NCBI GenBank assembly: GCA_031216915.1
Contig: CM062292.1
Span: forward strand, 68,560,790-68,624,789
Direction: 5' to 3'
DNA from: Pictodentalium vernedei
Lineage: Eukaryota > Mollusca > Scaphopoda > Dentaliida > Dentaliidae
DNA length: 64,000 bases
Of the stretch, positions 9,774-21,344 are shown one piece after another. A model generated the notes under the pieces. That model saw only the letters and a program-made list of their open reading frames with translations. It did not search any database and was not told the DNA's origin. The position numbers and the translations under genes are program-made. The first letter of the stretch is position 1; each line of letters starts with the position of its first letter.

Positions 9774-12192
9774 CTGGAAGTTTACCAAAAGCAAAATCAA
9801 AATTGATAGGAATATATATACGGTAGAGTCACCGGACCATTATGAAACAACAGGATGTGGGTGCTTCATTGTTTTCGAGAAACAATTTAGCTTCTCGTTT
9901 CTTTAGTATTTACTGCGGCTATAGTGGGTCTTTGTTAAGGGTTCAGCGTAAGAAGGTGATTACGTTTCTCAGTCGGGATGTTTTTATCTGGATTGGAGTT
10001 ATGGATGGATATCGATTCGGTCCAGGCATGTCAACCGGTACCTGTACCGGTACCGCCGGTGCCCGGTTCCCTCATGCTCCAACCGGTACTGTAGCTTTTG
10101 TCCCGCCGGTACCGGGACAAAATTATTTTATGCGGAAATTCCTAACTAAACGAGGGTAAACAGACTGATAACCGTGTATGGCACACGTGCAGCACATACT
10201 TTCAACTTATTTGTGAATGAACATAGCAAAACACTCTAAAGGTGCATGTTCTGTCTGCACAACGACCTCGATAATGCCGACTATTTTAATTTTTCAAACG
10301 TGGCATCAAAGACAATGGAAGCGCCGTTATCGGTTACTTCAAAAAAGTATTCTGTGGCGACATCAAAGTAATCATAAAGTACGCAACAACAGCAATTGTG
10401 ATAATTGTAATATGTGTTTTCTTATTATATTCTTAGACACCATGTAGTTGGTACAAAAGAATAAAGATGATTGAGTATTGAGTATATTGAGATACGATTT
10501 TCGTGCTTTATGATGACTTTGATGTCGCCGCAGAATAATTGTGGGATGCCACATTTGTGTTTGTGATCTTGAGGACTGGGTCGGTTTAAATGCGAATTTC
10601 TCCCGTCTGATTGTGATATGTCACTCAGTTTTTGATTTGTCCAGGTACCGGTACAGGTTATGATGGTACCGGCGGTACTTTGACATGCCTGATTCGTTCT
10701 TGTTTCAGTTATCTAGGTACCGGTGAATCACGATGTTTCTCTCGAATCAAATCAAGCAAAAAGTTCGACGCTGAATCGAATCTCGAATCGAAACCACTTT
10801 TCAATTCTTACGATACTACGAGAATATCGAGTTAAAAAAAAAATACTGGCAGTGTTTGGTTTGTGTTGAACGTAACTTTTAAGTTTGTTCGGATACGTAG
10901 ATTTTTTCTGTAAAAAGGAAACCATACCATATACCACTATATTAACCTTATAACCAACATAATGGCCATATCCGCCCAGCTCTAGTGCCGAGAAGGTGGG
11001 GGTTGGATGTGGTGGGATTTTTGGTGTTTTACACAGTGTAGGTTGACCTGTTGGTACGTCTGAGCTGAAAGTCGTGGGAAAGCTTTTATAGTACGGGCGT
11101 CCGACGCTGATGGGGGGTGGCAAGAGTAGGTAGTTGCATTACTGACCCGGTTCCATTCATAATAAAACTCCACTTGTTCCACTTTGTTGGTTTTCCACCG
11201 GTCTTTCCTGCATCGTGGTGGTCACGATTATCTTTGGAGAAAAAATGCACCATACACACAGAAATACATGTTATAAATTACCTAAATTTTAAGGAAAGAA
11301 TTGAGTATATATAGTCAAGGAATGCAGGAGATTGCTTCTCCTAACATTAATCTAAAATTTCTTTGGGGGGGGGGGTGGAGGACAACCAGTCCCCTCGCTT
11401 ATCTCTTCGCACCTTCCGCACTCGCAGGGCCCGCCCTACACATTATCCCAGGGCCCGCCCTCGCTCTCGGCGACCCTAGCGGTCAGAGCTTTTCATAAAA
11501 CTTCGATTCAAATTTATTGTATTTTCAGTAATTTTTGTACCAAAAACATAAGACCCTCTCTAGAATTGCTTGTTGAGCTCCTTCTAATGATGGACCATAA
11601 GCTGTGTATTTTATGCAACAAATGATAAAATTAGTTGTTCAGGGGCATCTTTTGCTAATATCGTCTTTTATTCGTGTTAGGTAAGGTGTTAAAATTTGCT
11701 GTTCAAGAGATCTAAGATAGGTTGATGTGAAACCTCTCGCCAGATCTAATGTTCTCCTGTCATGAACGCCCAGACGAATGACATGGCGCGAGAACTGACA
11801 GTTGGTCGGTCCCATGTTTCTCCCTTCAGAAATTCTCCACTGGTATACAGCCAGTCTTCTCGAGCTTTTTGGTCTTTGCACGTTCCCATAAGGAACCTCC
11901 TACCCACTCCCTTCTCTTGGTGGCTCTGGTTTCAGGTACTATGTATTAGGTCACAACGACGAGTCTGGTATCTAATTAAGGTTTTCCATGACGCAAATAT
12001 GTCAAGTGTATTTTTACGAAGCCTGTTATAATCCCGACTGGAAACTTGAGAAGTACTGACGTAAGTTAGTTAGTCAGTTAGTTAGTTAGTTAGTTAGTAA
12101 GTCCGTTTATCCGCCCGCGATCAAGCACATGTTCGTGATCATTCGTTTTCGACCATCGTTCTTATCCCAATAAGGACACATTTACATCTTAC
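9774..12192 (-). other. Intron 1 of the lectin-like gene
   Basis: About 2.4 kb between the donor at 12192 (GTAAGATG) and the acceptor at 9774. It holds a hAT-type MITE (10023-10691), a fragment resembling the TTAA hairpins (11520-11690), a G10 tract at 11366 and (GTTA)n at 12065-12100. The plus-strand open frame 9842-10159 crosses the MITE edge and is not taken as a gene. Confidence 0.55.
10023..10691. mobile_element. hAT-type non-autonomous element with CCGGTACC-rich ends
   Basis: Ends are inverted: CAGGCATGTCAA at 10023 and TTGACATGCCTG ending at 10691, continuing inward as CCGGTACCTGTACCGGTACC-type sequence on both sides. The 8 bp outside each end are ATTCGGTC (10015-10022) and ATTCGTTC (10692-10699), 7 of 8 alike. 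CAG...CTG ends with an 8-bp duplication are typical of hAT elements. No transposase within the 669 bp. Confidence 0.75.
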
Positions 12193-12250
12193 CTGGAAAC
12201 ACTAGCAGACATCCCAACAAAATATAAAACACAATTGGTGTAAACTCCAT
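12193..12250 (-). CDS. C-type lectin-like protein, exon 1 (signal peptide)
   Basis: From the ATG at 12250, 19 codons plus one base encode MEFTPIVFY followed by a hydrophobic run ILLGCLLVFP, a secretory signal peptide. A good donor GTAAGATG follows at 12192. The one-base overhang (G) joins GT at the start of exon 2 (9773) to give Gly in frame, and the joint protein then reads LISAQS, a plausible signal-peptidase region. The phase match and the fit of signal peptide to an extracellular domain support one gene. No TATA box was recognised upstream. Confidence 0.7.
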
Positions 12251-12489
12251 ATTGATCGACGAGATTCAATCACAACTCAGTTATATGTTATTTATTCACT
12301 ACGATTGCCTTAACAAACGGTCAGAGTTCACTTTTTATCAAATTTTGTAAACGACACAGAAGATGTATCTTGTTTTATCTATCAGTCAAGCCTTATGAGT
12401 TGCATATGTGTGTAAAGTATCAAACATTATCTAGCAAATATATCACGAGGTATATTTTCTTACCTGGGGTCAATACTAAAAAAATATTC

Positions 12490-12690
12490 AGTTGCATTTT
12501 TCAGAATTGTATTGTCTATTTATTGAAAAAACTAATTGAAACGAACCATTAGCATTTTCAAAGATGTGGCAATTTGCCAACTGGCAAATTGCCATATCGT
12601 TTGAAATGCTAATGATTCATTTCCGTCATTTATATTCACTTGTAGAAAATACAATTCGGGAAAATACAATTGTAAAAGTTTTATTGTATT
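12490..12690. mobile_element. Palindromic MITE, AAATACAATT family, copy 1
   Basis: Inverted arms: CATTAGCATTTTCAAAGATG...CAATTTGCCAACTGGCAAATTG...CGTTTGAAATGCTAATG, with outer GAAAATACAATT repeats on the right. A related copy lies at 20829-20998. No coding. Confidence 0.65.
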
Positions 12691-12693
12691 GGT

Positions 12694-12806
12694 CTTAGAA
12701 CTGGCTTAAACATCAATTAACCCGTTTTCACTCAGCGGTGAATGGATTAGCAGTGGCGGCACAGAATCTTTGTTAAAAGAGTGCCAAGTGGGAGACAGGT
12801 TCTCAA

Positions 12807-12862
<56 letters not shown>

Positions 12863-12948
12863 ATCGCAAATAACTAAGCGGTGAATAGGTTAGCAGTGGC
12901 GGCACAGAATCTTTGCTGAAAAGTGGCAAGTGGGAGACAGGCTCTCAA

Positions 12949-13003
<55 letters not shown>

Positions 13004-13389
13004 ATCGCAAACAACTAAAAATGTTCACTTTTGCCTCAAAACATAGCTTATAACTCCTCATTGCAAAGAGCTCCGCGAAATGTTCCCATGCGCCTTAGCG
13101 TTGCCATTTCTGAACGGTGGTTGGAGTCTTGCACGGAGCAATAGTGAATTATTTTCTTCCTAACACAGATTTTATTTCTCTGTTGAAACATGTTAACTTC
13201 AACCGTAAAATCCTTCATTTCATCTTATCTGCGAAACAATATGTTCAACTCCGCACCATGATTCCCCTCACTGGCACATTGTTTGGCTCTCGGGACGACA
13301 TGTTTCAAACAGAGAACAAGATTTTGTAGTTTTGATACCTCAATAGAAGTTCTAACGGGAGAATTACAGGAAAGTGTTGTCTAGACCTA
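12694..13389. repeat. Gene-free; duplicated 110-bp segment separated by microsatellites
   Basis: A segment with AGCGGTGAAT..TAGCAGTGGCGGCACAG..GTGGGAGACAGG occurs at 12735-12800 and again at 12877-12942. Each copy runs into a tetranucleotide tract: (CTAA)n at 12803-12862 and (AAAT)n at 12948-13005. This looks like a tandem duplication whose tails diverged. A TTAA-hairpin-like fragment follows at 13030-13080. No gene. Confidence 0.6.
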
Positions 13390-13903
13390 CACTTCAAAAA
13401 ATATAGGTTCTCTTTAGAACCAAAACTGGTTCTAATCCTGTCCCTGAGATGGAACCAGTTCTGTTTAAGCAGTATTTATTTCAAATCAAATAAATTTATA
13501 AAGATTAACATTAAATATTAAGAGAATTAAACATAAATTGAGGGGGTTCCAGTCGTAAGTTTAGAGCTTATACGAGGTTGTCTCAAATCATTATTAAGCA
13601 AAGGAGATATGAACAGTTGGCCAGTTTTGGTTCTACACAGAACCAAAACTGGTTCGATATGCCAACTTTTCATATCTCCTTTGTTTCAAAATATTTGGCG
13701 ACTGTTTGGCGACTGCGTTGTATAAGCTCCAAGTTTACTGCTGAATCTACTTTAATTCATGTAATATTCTGTTAGAATTGAATGCAAATCGTGGTAAACT
13801 TATTTGATTTGAAATAAATACTGTGTAAACAGTACTGGTTCCATCTCAGGGACAATATTAGAACCAGTTTTGGTTCTGAAGAGAACCTATATTTTTTGCA
13901 GTG
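13390..13903. mobile_element. CACTGC palindromic MITE, copy 2 (TA-flanked)
   Basis: 514 bp, flanked by TA at 13388-13389 and 13904-13905. The left end reads CACTTCAAAAAATATAGG, one base off the family consensus. The rest follows copy 1, often inverted in detail because the element is palindromic. Confidence 0.9.
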
Positions 13904-14169
13904 TACTGTCTGCAATAATTCAATAAGTGAGGGGGTTCATTCTCCACTGAGGATGGGCTTTCGAGGCCGTACCTTAAATTCAAAGGGGTCTAAAGCTTCG
14001 TCAGGCCTACTTGGTATTTTCAGGATTCATTAAGTTTTAAGTTTCAGAGTAATACACAAATACAAAATATGTTAAAAACTGGGATTGAAAGTTGATAACG
14101 ATTTGTCATAGTATATGAACGGATTTGTGATAAGTTTATGTCCACCAAACCTCAAGACAGTAGGCGCTT

Positions 14170-14404
14170 TAGCCCTTTACCTAACGTAACGGCCAAAAAC
14201 CGGCCAGCGCTATTCTCAAAAATCGCCAATTAATTTGTATTATTTTTTCCTTTTTTGTCTCTAAAACATAGGTCATGACCCCTCATAGGAACGAGCTCGT
14301 CGAGCTCGTTCCTATGAAGGGTCATAACCTATGTTTTTGAGATAAAAAATGAAAATAATAGTTATTCAAGAAATCGTCTACTTTTCATGTTAGGCAAAGG
14401 GCAA
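14170..14404. mobile_element. TTAA hairpin MITE, subfamily A, degraded ends
   Basis: Left AGCCCTTTACCTAACG and right GTTAGGCAAAGGGCAAG show that the TTAA has decayed at both ends. The central hairpin (14264-14340, GTCATGACCCCTCATAGG) is still nearly perfect. Confidence 0.75.
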
Positions 14405-14960
14405 GAGGAGCCAAGTGTACTTAGAATATTACATAACGTCCGGATCCTGTTATATAGTTTAAAAACTTTCCAAGAACGCGGTAAAGGCATTTATTTTTAA
14501 CATATTTTTCATTCTGACTGTGAACCATCAAGCCTGTGTGGGACAGTAGTGTCGGACAGACCCAAACTAATTTACAACCAAAACAGAATTTAGAAAGAGT
14601 AATAATTGCTTCTTTTGTTCTCTTTTGGATTCGATTTTCAGCTGATTGCAAATTTGTACAAATTGTAGCTTTTTCACGTTCTCACAGACCGTATGCACCT
14701 GAGTTCTTGTTCCAACAGGGGATGACAGGTAGACAGCCAATCTGGCTATGTCATCCCCTGCAGTATGTCCGCCTTTATTTCTGAAATATTCATTATGTAC
14801 CGTATTTGTAGTTTACTGTACTGTACTGTAAATTTCTCTTGCATACCGCGAATGAAAAATATCTGCCTGCCTGCCTGCCTGCCCGCCTGGTGTCTTCTAA
14901 ACATTCTTTTTCTAAGGATCCTCACTGGGCCTCCAATTCTATAGACGTCCTGAACCCCAA

Positions 14961-15027
<67 letters not shown>

Positions 15028-15029
15028 AT
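14405..15029. other. Gene-free; CTGC and AATA microsatellites
   Basis: A small inverted pair (GGGGATGACA at 14719 and TGTCATCCCC at 14749) and (CTGC)n at 14870-14888. An (AATA)n tract at 14958-15029 follows a short AACCCC, like the tail of a lost SINE. No exon recognised. Confidence 0.5.
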
Positions 15030-15326
15030 AGAAGTCCTGTCATGAACTGCTTATCTAGGCTTAATTGCACGTAGGAATTGCTCGCAATTGCCATATCGAA
15101 TGGCATCCAAAGCACGGCAGGTACTCCTGGTTATTCATAGCAAACACGGGCAATGTTTCTGCCAATGGACCTGCGGGTTACCCGGAGGTCCATTGACTGA
15201 AACATTGCTTGTGCACAGGCCATATGTGCAGAATTCGATAGCCTTACTATGGTCATAACGCGTAGATTAACGCGCAGATCGACGTGCTATTTGTGCGCAT
15301 TTCATGACAGGACTTCTAGTTTTCAC
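15030..15326. mobile_element. ACAGTT..AAGTCC MITE, copy 2
   Basis: GAAGTCCTGTCATGAACTG at the left and its complement at 15300-15322. The hairpin centre is CAATGTTTCTGCCAATGGAC, CTGCGGGTTACCCGGAG and back. The left end abuts the AATA tract, so its outermost bases are lost or replaced. Confidence 0.8.
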
Positions 15327-16508
15327 TATATGATGTTCCTGGGCCGGAAAAGCGGCCCCTCCTGTTCAAAGAATTAAACAATATGCTCCCTGAAATACGA
15401 TTTCCTTGCGCCATTTGTTATGAGAGGAACTTCGTATCTCTTCAGTCTGGGGCTCGCCTATCCTTCATTTGCAGATTCGTACGTAGCATCGTCTTTGAAT
15501 TCACACCATAATAATAATAACACTTTGGCCGGCCGCTGATTTGTCGCAGTTCTCAGGTGAGAAGGCCTTGATTAACCCTACGTTCCAAAATGCCTCCTTA
15601 TCACCACGCCTCTTCTCTCCTCCCGACGCCCTGAGACGAACTGCTTGATGACATCCCGTGCCGCATTCTGCCCGATAAGCATACTGACTCGCTCTTTTGT
15701 GTCATCCACTAGCCACATGTCCTTCATTTTCCCATCCCACATCCCCGTTATTCTCCCGGTGAACCTTATTTTGTTACACTGGTAGTTTGAACATTCTAAC
15801 AGAAAGTGTTCTAGCGTCTCCACTACGCCTAAATTACACATTAGGCACACCTTTTCATTGTCTTTCCTGGTTCTTCCCCTAATCTCCAGCGACAGCGATC
15901 TCATCTTGAGCAACAGTGGCCCACCAAAGGTGCCATCAAGGTACTCTTCAAAACCTGGCTTCTCTTTTTCACGCAGGTCACCCAATGACATCTTTCATTT
16001 GACCCTCATCTCGCCAATTCAGGTTACAACCCGCCACGACTCTCTCTCTGACGATTTTTTACCCTGATTTGTGCCCATGTCTAAGTCCGAGATCCCCATT
16101 GAATAGTTCTCTATTAACTCCCTCACTTGGTCCATCCACACTGTCTTTAAGGTTTGAATTCCAAATATACTGGAACATCAATTTACACCATCGACTATCG
16201 GGGAGATTTTCCAAATAGTTACGATAGGAGAGTTTCATTAAGTCTATCCTGTCTTTAATCCTAATACACACCACCCCAGCTCACACCCTTATTATCTCTA
16301 GTGCTGTGGCATTACTCGACCTGTTATCCATTGACCTGCATCGTTCTACAGGGTTTCCAAGCTCTTTAAAGCAATGCGGTTTAGAGGTATCACTTCCGTA
16401 CCATATGTTATACAGTACGTGGAGAGCGGATTGTAACTAAATCACCCGCGGAGTGAAGTTATCACCTAAGCTATAACTTTAAAATTTTGTACACATCGAC
16501 AAAAACCA

Positions 16509-16577
16509 CAAGCAATGTTTCAGCCAATGGACCTCCGGGTTTAACCCGGAGGTCCATTGGTTGAAACTTTGCTTGTT
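16509..16577. mobile_element. Hairpin core of the AAGTCC MITE family, inside the LINE
   Basis: CAAGCAATGTTTCAGCCAAT, GGACCTCCGGG, a TTAA at the centre, and the complement back to TTGCTTG. Only the central hairpin of the element seen at 7693 and 15030 is present. Confidence 0.75.
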
Positions 16578-16790
16578 CTGGTTATGCTTGGCAACAAATT
16601 TGAAATTATTGCTTGGGGGAATCTCCACTCTGCGGGTGATTTAGTGATAATTCTCTCTCCACGTACTGTACGTGGTACACCCACCATTTCCCAAATTGTA
16701 TTCCCCTCGAAAACCTTATTGAAGCTGTTTCTCCCTATCAGTTTCATTTGATTAAGGATTCGCCTCGCCTTCACAGTCAGTTTATTCATG

Positions 16791-17158
16791 ACGGGGGGCG
16801 CGGTGGCTCAGTTGGTAAAGGTGCAGGCTGCAAGCCGAGAGGTCCTCGATTCGAATCCCCACCTGCGGCAACCGCGTTGTATCCTTGGGCAAGACACTTC
16901 ACCCCCATTGCCCATGTGGGGGCACGGTGACGCTGTGTACTAAGGCGTACTGCATGTCGATGGTGCACCTGTCTTCAACCAATGCTAACCCTGCTTGTGT
17001 GGAGTTGGTATGTTGGGGAGCTGACAGTTGCTCGCCGTTGCTCGGTGGTTCTCTCCGGGTACTCCGGCTTCCTCCACCCGTAAAACTGTCACGATCATGG
17101 TTAGCCATTGTGCAGAAATATGTGACCTTAAACCACCAATAAATAAATAAATAAATAT
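16791..17158 (+). mobile_element. Full-length tRNA-derived SINE with 12-bp target duplication
   Basis: A box TGGCTCAGTTGG at 16804-16815 and B box GATTCGAATCC at 16848-16858, spaced as in a tRNA pol III promoter, then a body containing CCATGTGGGGGCACGG, TCTTCAACCAAT and GGTTCTCTCCGGGTACTCC, and an (AATA)n tail. AGTTTATTCATG is duplicated at 16779-16790 and 17159-17170, so the insertion boundaries are exact. It sits inside the minus-strand LINE. Truncated relatives are at 4561, 50063, 54427, 57186 and 57538. Confidence 0.92.
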
Positions 17159-18418
17159 AGTTTATTCATGTCGTTTCGGTAGATGCCTCCCGTAGTTTAT
17201 ATTGTGCCCTAAATACTCGTAGTCACATGTCTCGCCTACACGAAGAAGTTTGCTGCTGGGGAAATAGAGAACTCCTCCACTCTTCATTTTCGAGTAGGAT
17301 CCACTGGTATAACATTGCTTTTGCTTTCATTTAGTTCGAGTCCCCATTTGTTCCCATATCTCCCAACAATTGCCAGCATTTTCTTTACCCCCTCCTCCTT
17401 TCGCTTTCTGACACTAGTACTATATCATCCGCGAAAAATAGCCCTAGGATCTCCTGGCCCCCAACTACTACCCCCTCCTCGGTGTGCAGAAATTCATCTC
17501 CCAAATCTCTGATGTACAATACAAAATGAATTGGCGAAAGGATATATCCCTGCTTTATATCAAGCCTATCTCCATTGGCACACGTTTTGTTGTTATGTTA
17601 CCCAGGCTACGTTCACATTGTACATCTTTATATAATGCTTTCAGAATTTCAACAAACTCACCTCCCAGGCCTAAGGCCTAAAGCTTTCGCCACATGCCCT
17701 CTCTCAATACCCCATCATATGCCTTTTTCACATCCAGAGAGGTCATAAACATCTTCTTTTTGGCTTTCGCAGATTCTATCATTTTGGGTCAGTGTGAAAA
17801 CGATGGTCAGTGACACTCCTTCCCTTCCTGGAGCCATTCTGGGGCTCTCCCCAAAACTTTTTCTCTTCGATCACATCCTCTAATCTCACATACAGGACTT
17901 TGCAGAAACCATTCCAATGTTGCTACTGATAGAAATTCCCGATAATTTCCAGTACATCCTTTTCCCCCTTTTTGTGTATAAAAGTAACCTTGTTTTCTCT
18001 CCATTCGTTTGGAACCTGTTATTTTTCTATGTCTAAATTGAATAGGACCGTTAAGCTTTTACACAGTTACTCTCCCCTATTTTTTAGGAACTCGTTAGGA
18101 ATTTCGTCCAGCTCTCCGGCTTTTCCGATCCTTAATTTTGAGACCACTTTTTCGATAAATTTTTCTCGACCTCAATCGGCACTCCGGTAGGTTCCCCATG
18201 CCCCATCGTTTGTCGTTTACCTTTTCCCAGTGCTTGACTTGTTCTGATGCGATGTGGTCTTGGTCTCATCTGTATTTCTGTCCTCTACTTTAATATTCTG
18301 TGAATTACTTCCTTTGTTTCTTTTATTCACCCATTTCCAAAGTTCGTTCGAACTCGATCCCCCTGTCACTCTTATCGTCCTTATAAGATTGCAGTTTCGC
18401 ACTCTCCGATTATCATCT

Positions 18419-18640
18419 TTAACCCTTTACCTACCACGAAAAAGAACGATACTTGCAAAAATTTATTTTTTTCATTTTTTGTCTCACAAACATAGGTTAT
18501 GACCTCTCATTGGAACGAACTTGACGAGAGGTCATAACCTATGTTTTTGAAACAAAAAATAAAAAAAATAAATACATTAATTGGCGATTTTTGAGAATAG
18601 CGCTGGCCCCTTCTGGCCATTACGTTGGGTAATGGGTTAA
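18419..18640. mobile_element. TTAA hairpin MITE, subfamily A
   Basis: TTAACCCTTTACCTACC at the left, CGTTGGGTAATGGGTTAA at the right. The central palindrome is somewhat shortened (GGTTATGACCTCTC and back). About 220 bp. Confidence 0.85.
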
Positions 18641-18845
18641 ACTTGTTTACTTTATTTCGTGCTTGTTAATATTCTTTTACAACCCTGCACTGCAAAAAAT
18701 ATAGGTTCTCTTTAGAACCCAAACTGGTTCTAATCTTGTCCCTGAGATGGAACCAGTTCTGTTTAAACAGTATTTATTTCCAATCAAATAAATTTATAAA
18801 GATTAACATTAAATATTAACTGAATTAAACATAAATTGAGGGGGT

Positions 18846-20562
18846 GTTACAACCAGTAGTGTATAAATTTACCAGTAATGTCGAAATCGACCAGTAATGT
18901 CGAAAAAATTAACCAGTAATGTCGAAATCAACCAGTAATGTCGAAAAAATCGACCAGTAATGTAAAAATCCGTAATGTCGAAAAATTAACCAGTTGTGTC
19001 AAAAAGTGACGACCAAAATGACGATTTTTCGCAAAAATTTCAATATTTTTTCGGGTTGCTCAAATTGTACTTTTGCCTATATTTATCGACTTTTAACCAT
19101 TTTCGCGCAAGTTTAAACACATTTTTCCCAGTAAATATGGAATTTTATGTTTAACAATTATTTCCCTCTTTCATATGCACAACATATCCCATCCTATTTG
19201 CTCTCTCTCTCTCTCCCTCTCTCTCTCTCCTCTTTCTCTCTATCTATCTCCCCTCTCTTTCTATCCCATGTCCCTCTGCCTCTGCCCCCTCTCTCTCTCC
19301 ATCATTCTCTCTCTATCCCCTATCCCTCTGTCTTTGCCCAGCTCTCTTTCCCCATCCCTCTCCTCTCTCTCTCCTCTCTCTCTCTCCTCTCTCTCTCTCT
19401 TTCTCCCTCTCTCCCTCCCTCCCTCCATCCATCCATCATTCCATCCATCCATCCATCCATCCATCCATCCATCCATCCATCCATCCATCCATCCATCCAT
19501 CCATCCATCCATCCATCCATCCATCCATCCCCTGTCCCTCTGTCTTTGCCCCTACCTCTATCTCTCCTTCTCTCTCTCCCCTTCTTTCTCTCTCTATCGC
19601 CCTCTCCCTATCCCCTTTTCCCTCTGTCTTTGTCCAACTCTCTCTCTGTCTCTTCCCTCTCTCTCTCTCTCTCCCTCTCTCCCCCTCTCTCTCTCTGGAT
19701 AGATAATGAATTGATACGACGCTGAAATATTTAGTCTAGTATTTAGCGCTCGCACAGACAGACATACAGCCACACATGTGGGCTGGCAAGTGTGTAGGCA
19801 GGCAGGTTAGCAGCATCCAGGCAGACGGACAGAAATCCAGACAGACATATAGCAATGTGGCGTGTGAAAAATAACCCCTAGACGTGGATAGACAACTGAA
19901 TGACGGAAAGACAGGCAGACCTACATACAAAGATTGATTGGTTGGTTGATTGATTGATTGATTGATTTCGTTTACGACACTTAGTTTAAAGCTCGCGCAC
20001 CATACACGTGTCATTTCGGCATGTGGCTTGGCTCACGAAGTCAACGTGCACCTGGGATAAAGTATCATTCCCAAGGACACAACTTAACTGACCTCGTCAG
20101 GTATAGAACCCGGATATTCATCAAATTGAATTGCGAGGCAATTTCTCGATTGAGTTAATAGTGCTCCCCACGTACATGCGGGTGACGCAGACTGACTGAT
20201 TGATGGATGTAGGTAAAATGACAGGTAGCAAACTGGTAGAACTAGATGATAGACATGTAGCAAATATAGTGTAGTGACTGACATTATAATAGTCAGTCAT
20301 TAAAGCACACGACCAGGAGTGTCATCGGGTGGGGGGGGGGGGGGGGGGCTATACCCCCTCCCCCGTCGGCAAGTGTTAGTGCTCCTCATTTTGGTCGTCA
20401 CTTTTTGACACTACTGGTTAATTTTTCGACATTTCGGATTTTTACATTACTGGTCGATTTTTTCGACATTACTTGTTGATTTCGACATTACTGGTTAATT
20501 TTTTCGACATTACTGGTCGATTTCGACATTACTGGTAAATGTATACACTACTGGTTGTAATA
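18846..20562. mobile_element. Iteron-TIR DNA element (ACCAGTAATGTCGAAA repeats)
   Basis: About 180-bp inverted ends made of 15-25-bp repeats of ACCAGTAATGTCGAAA: TTACAACCAGTAGTGTATAA at the left and its near complement ending TTGTAA at 20560. GGGGGT lies on both sides (18840-18845 and 20563-20568), a possible 6-bp target duplication. The interior holds CT- and CATC-rich microsatellites (19200-19695), an ATTG tract and a G run at 20330, and no transposase. Non-autonomous, class unknown. Confidence 0.75.
19200..19700. repeat. (CT)n and (CATC)n microsatellite block
   Basis: CTCT-rich tract with a CATC array at about 19422-19530. It creates long low-complexity open frames on both strands (Ser/Leu/Pro on plus; Met-Asp-Gly-Trp on minus) that are not genes. 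Confidence 0.9.
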
Positions 20563-20828
20563 GGGGGTTTCACTCGTAAGTTTAGAGCTTATACGAGGTT
20601 GTCTCAAATCATTATTGAGCAAAGGAGATATGAACAGTTGGCATATCGAACCAAAACTGGTTCGATATGCCAACTGTTCATATCTCCTTTGTTTCAAAAT
20701 TTTTGGCGATTGCGTTGATTAAGCTCCAAGTTTAGTGCTGAATCTACTTCAGTTCATGTAATATTCTGTTAAAATTGAATGCTAATCTTGGTAAATTTAA
20801 TTGATTTGAAATAAATACTGTTTAAACA

Positions 20829-20998
20829 TTTGTGTATTTTCTAGAACTGTATTTTCTAGTTATAACTTTGAATGGGTTAAAATGAATCATCAGTATTTTC
20901 AAAGATTTAGCAAATTCCATTTCTTTTAAAATGCTAATGATTCATTTTAATCAGTTATATTAAAAGGTAGAAAATACAATTAGGGAAAATACAACTGA
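20829..20998. mobile_element. Palindromic MITE, AAATACAATT family, copy 2
   Basis: TGTATTTTCTAGAACTGTAT at the left against GAAAATACAATTAGGGAAAA at the right. The middle, CAGTATTTTCAAAGATTTAG.., pairs with AAAATGCTAATGATTC. It lies directly at the truncated end of the CACTGC MITE. Related to 12490-12690. Confidence 0.65.
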
Positions 20999-21344
20999 AA
21001 AAAGTTTTATAGTATTGTTATAATCTACATAATACTGATACAAAAATATTGAATTGGAAATGAATGTTTGTTCAGAACCTGGCTGGCTAATCTTTATCTC
21101 TTCTCTCCTTATTTGTGAAAGTTATTGTCTTTCGGATCTTTGAAACTTTGCCACTTCCACACTGCAAAAAAATTTAAGTTCTCTTTAGAACCAAAACTGG
21201 TTCTAATCTTGTCCCTGAGATGGAACCAGTTCTGTTTAAACAGTATTTATTTCAAATCAAATAAATTTATAAAGATTAACATTAAATATTAACAGAATTA
21301 AACATAAATTGAGGGGGTTTGAGCCGTAAGTTTAGAGCTCATAC

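Larger units (their letters stand above)
15510..18410 (-). pseudogene. LINE (non-LTR retrotransposon) reverse transcriptase remnant
   Basis: Read on the minus strand from about 18410. NYREFLS-type RT block at about 17930, DVKKAYDG (RT motif A) at 17714-17734, GLFFADDIVLVSES (catalytic FADD box) at about 17410-17440, and a C-terminal cysteine/histidine segment (CLMCN..VETLEHFLLECSNY) at 15578-15991 of the kind found after the RT in several LINE clades. Several frameshifts and stops separate the blocks, so it is dead. A SINE (16791-17158) and a MITE core (16509-16577) are inserted in it. The 3' end is near 15510 (ATTATTATTATT on the minus strand). Clade not assigned. Confidence 0.8.
18688..20828. 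mobile_element. CACTGC palindromic MITE, copy 3, split by another element
   Basis: The left part, 18688-18845, matches the family start. The right part resumes at 20563 and runs through the central palindrome to 20828, where it stops short of the usual right terminus at a different palindromic MITE. The gap is filled by the iteron-TIR element 18846-20562. Confidence 0.8.

Noticed and set aside
9842-10159. Plus frame containing FIWIGVMDGYRF, reminiscent of a lectin WIG motif
   Set aside because: Wrong strand for the lectin gene, crosses the hAT element boundary, and lacks the surrounding lectin residues.
16791-16870. Possible tRNA gene (A and B boxes)
   Set aside because: No cloverleaf or anticodon arm could be folded with confidence; the 3' body, AATA tail and target duplication show it is a SINE.
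19147-19725. Longest plus-strand open frame outside the Polinton (192 codons) and mirrored minus frames
   Set aside because: Pure read-through of CT and CATC microsatellites; low complexity in every frame.
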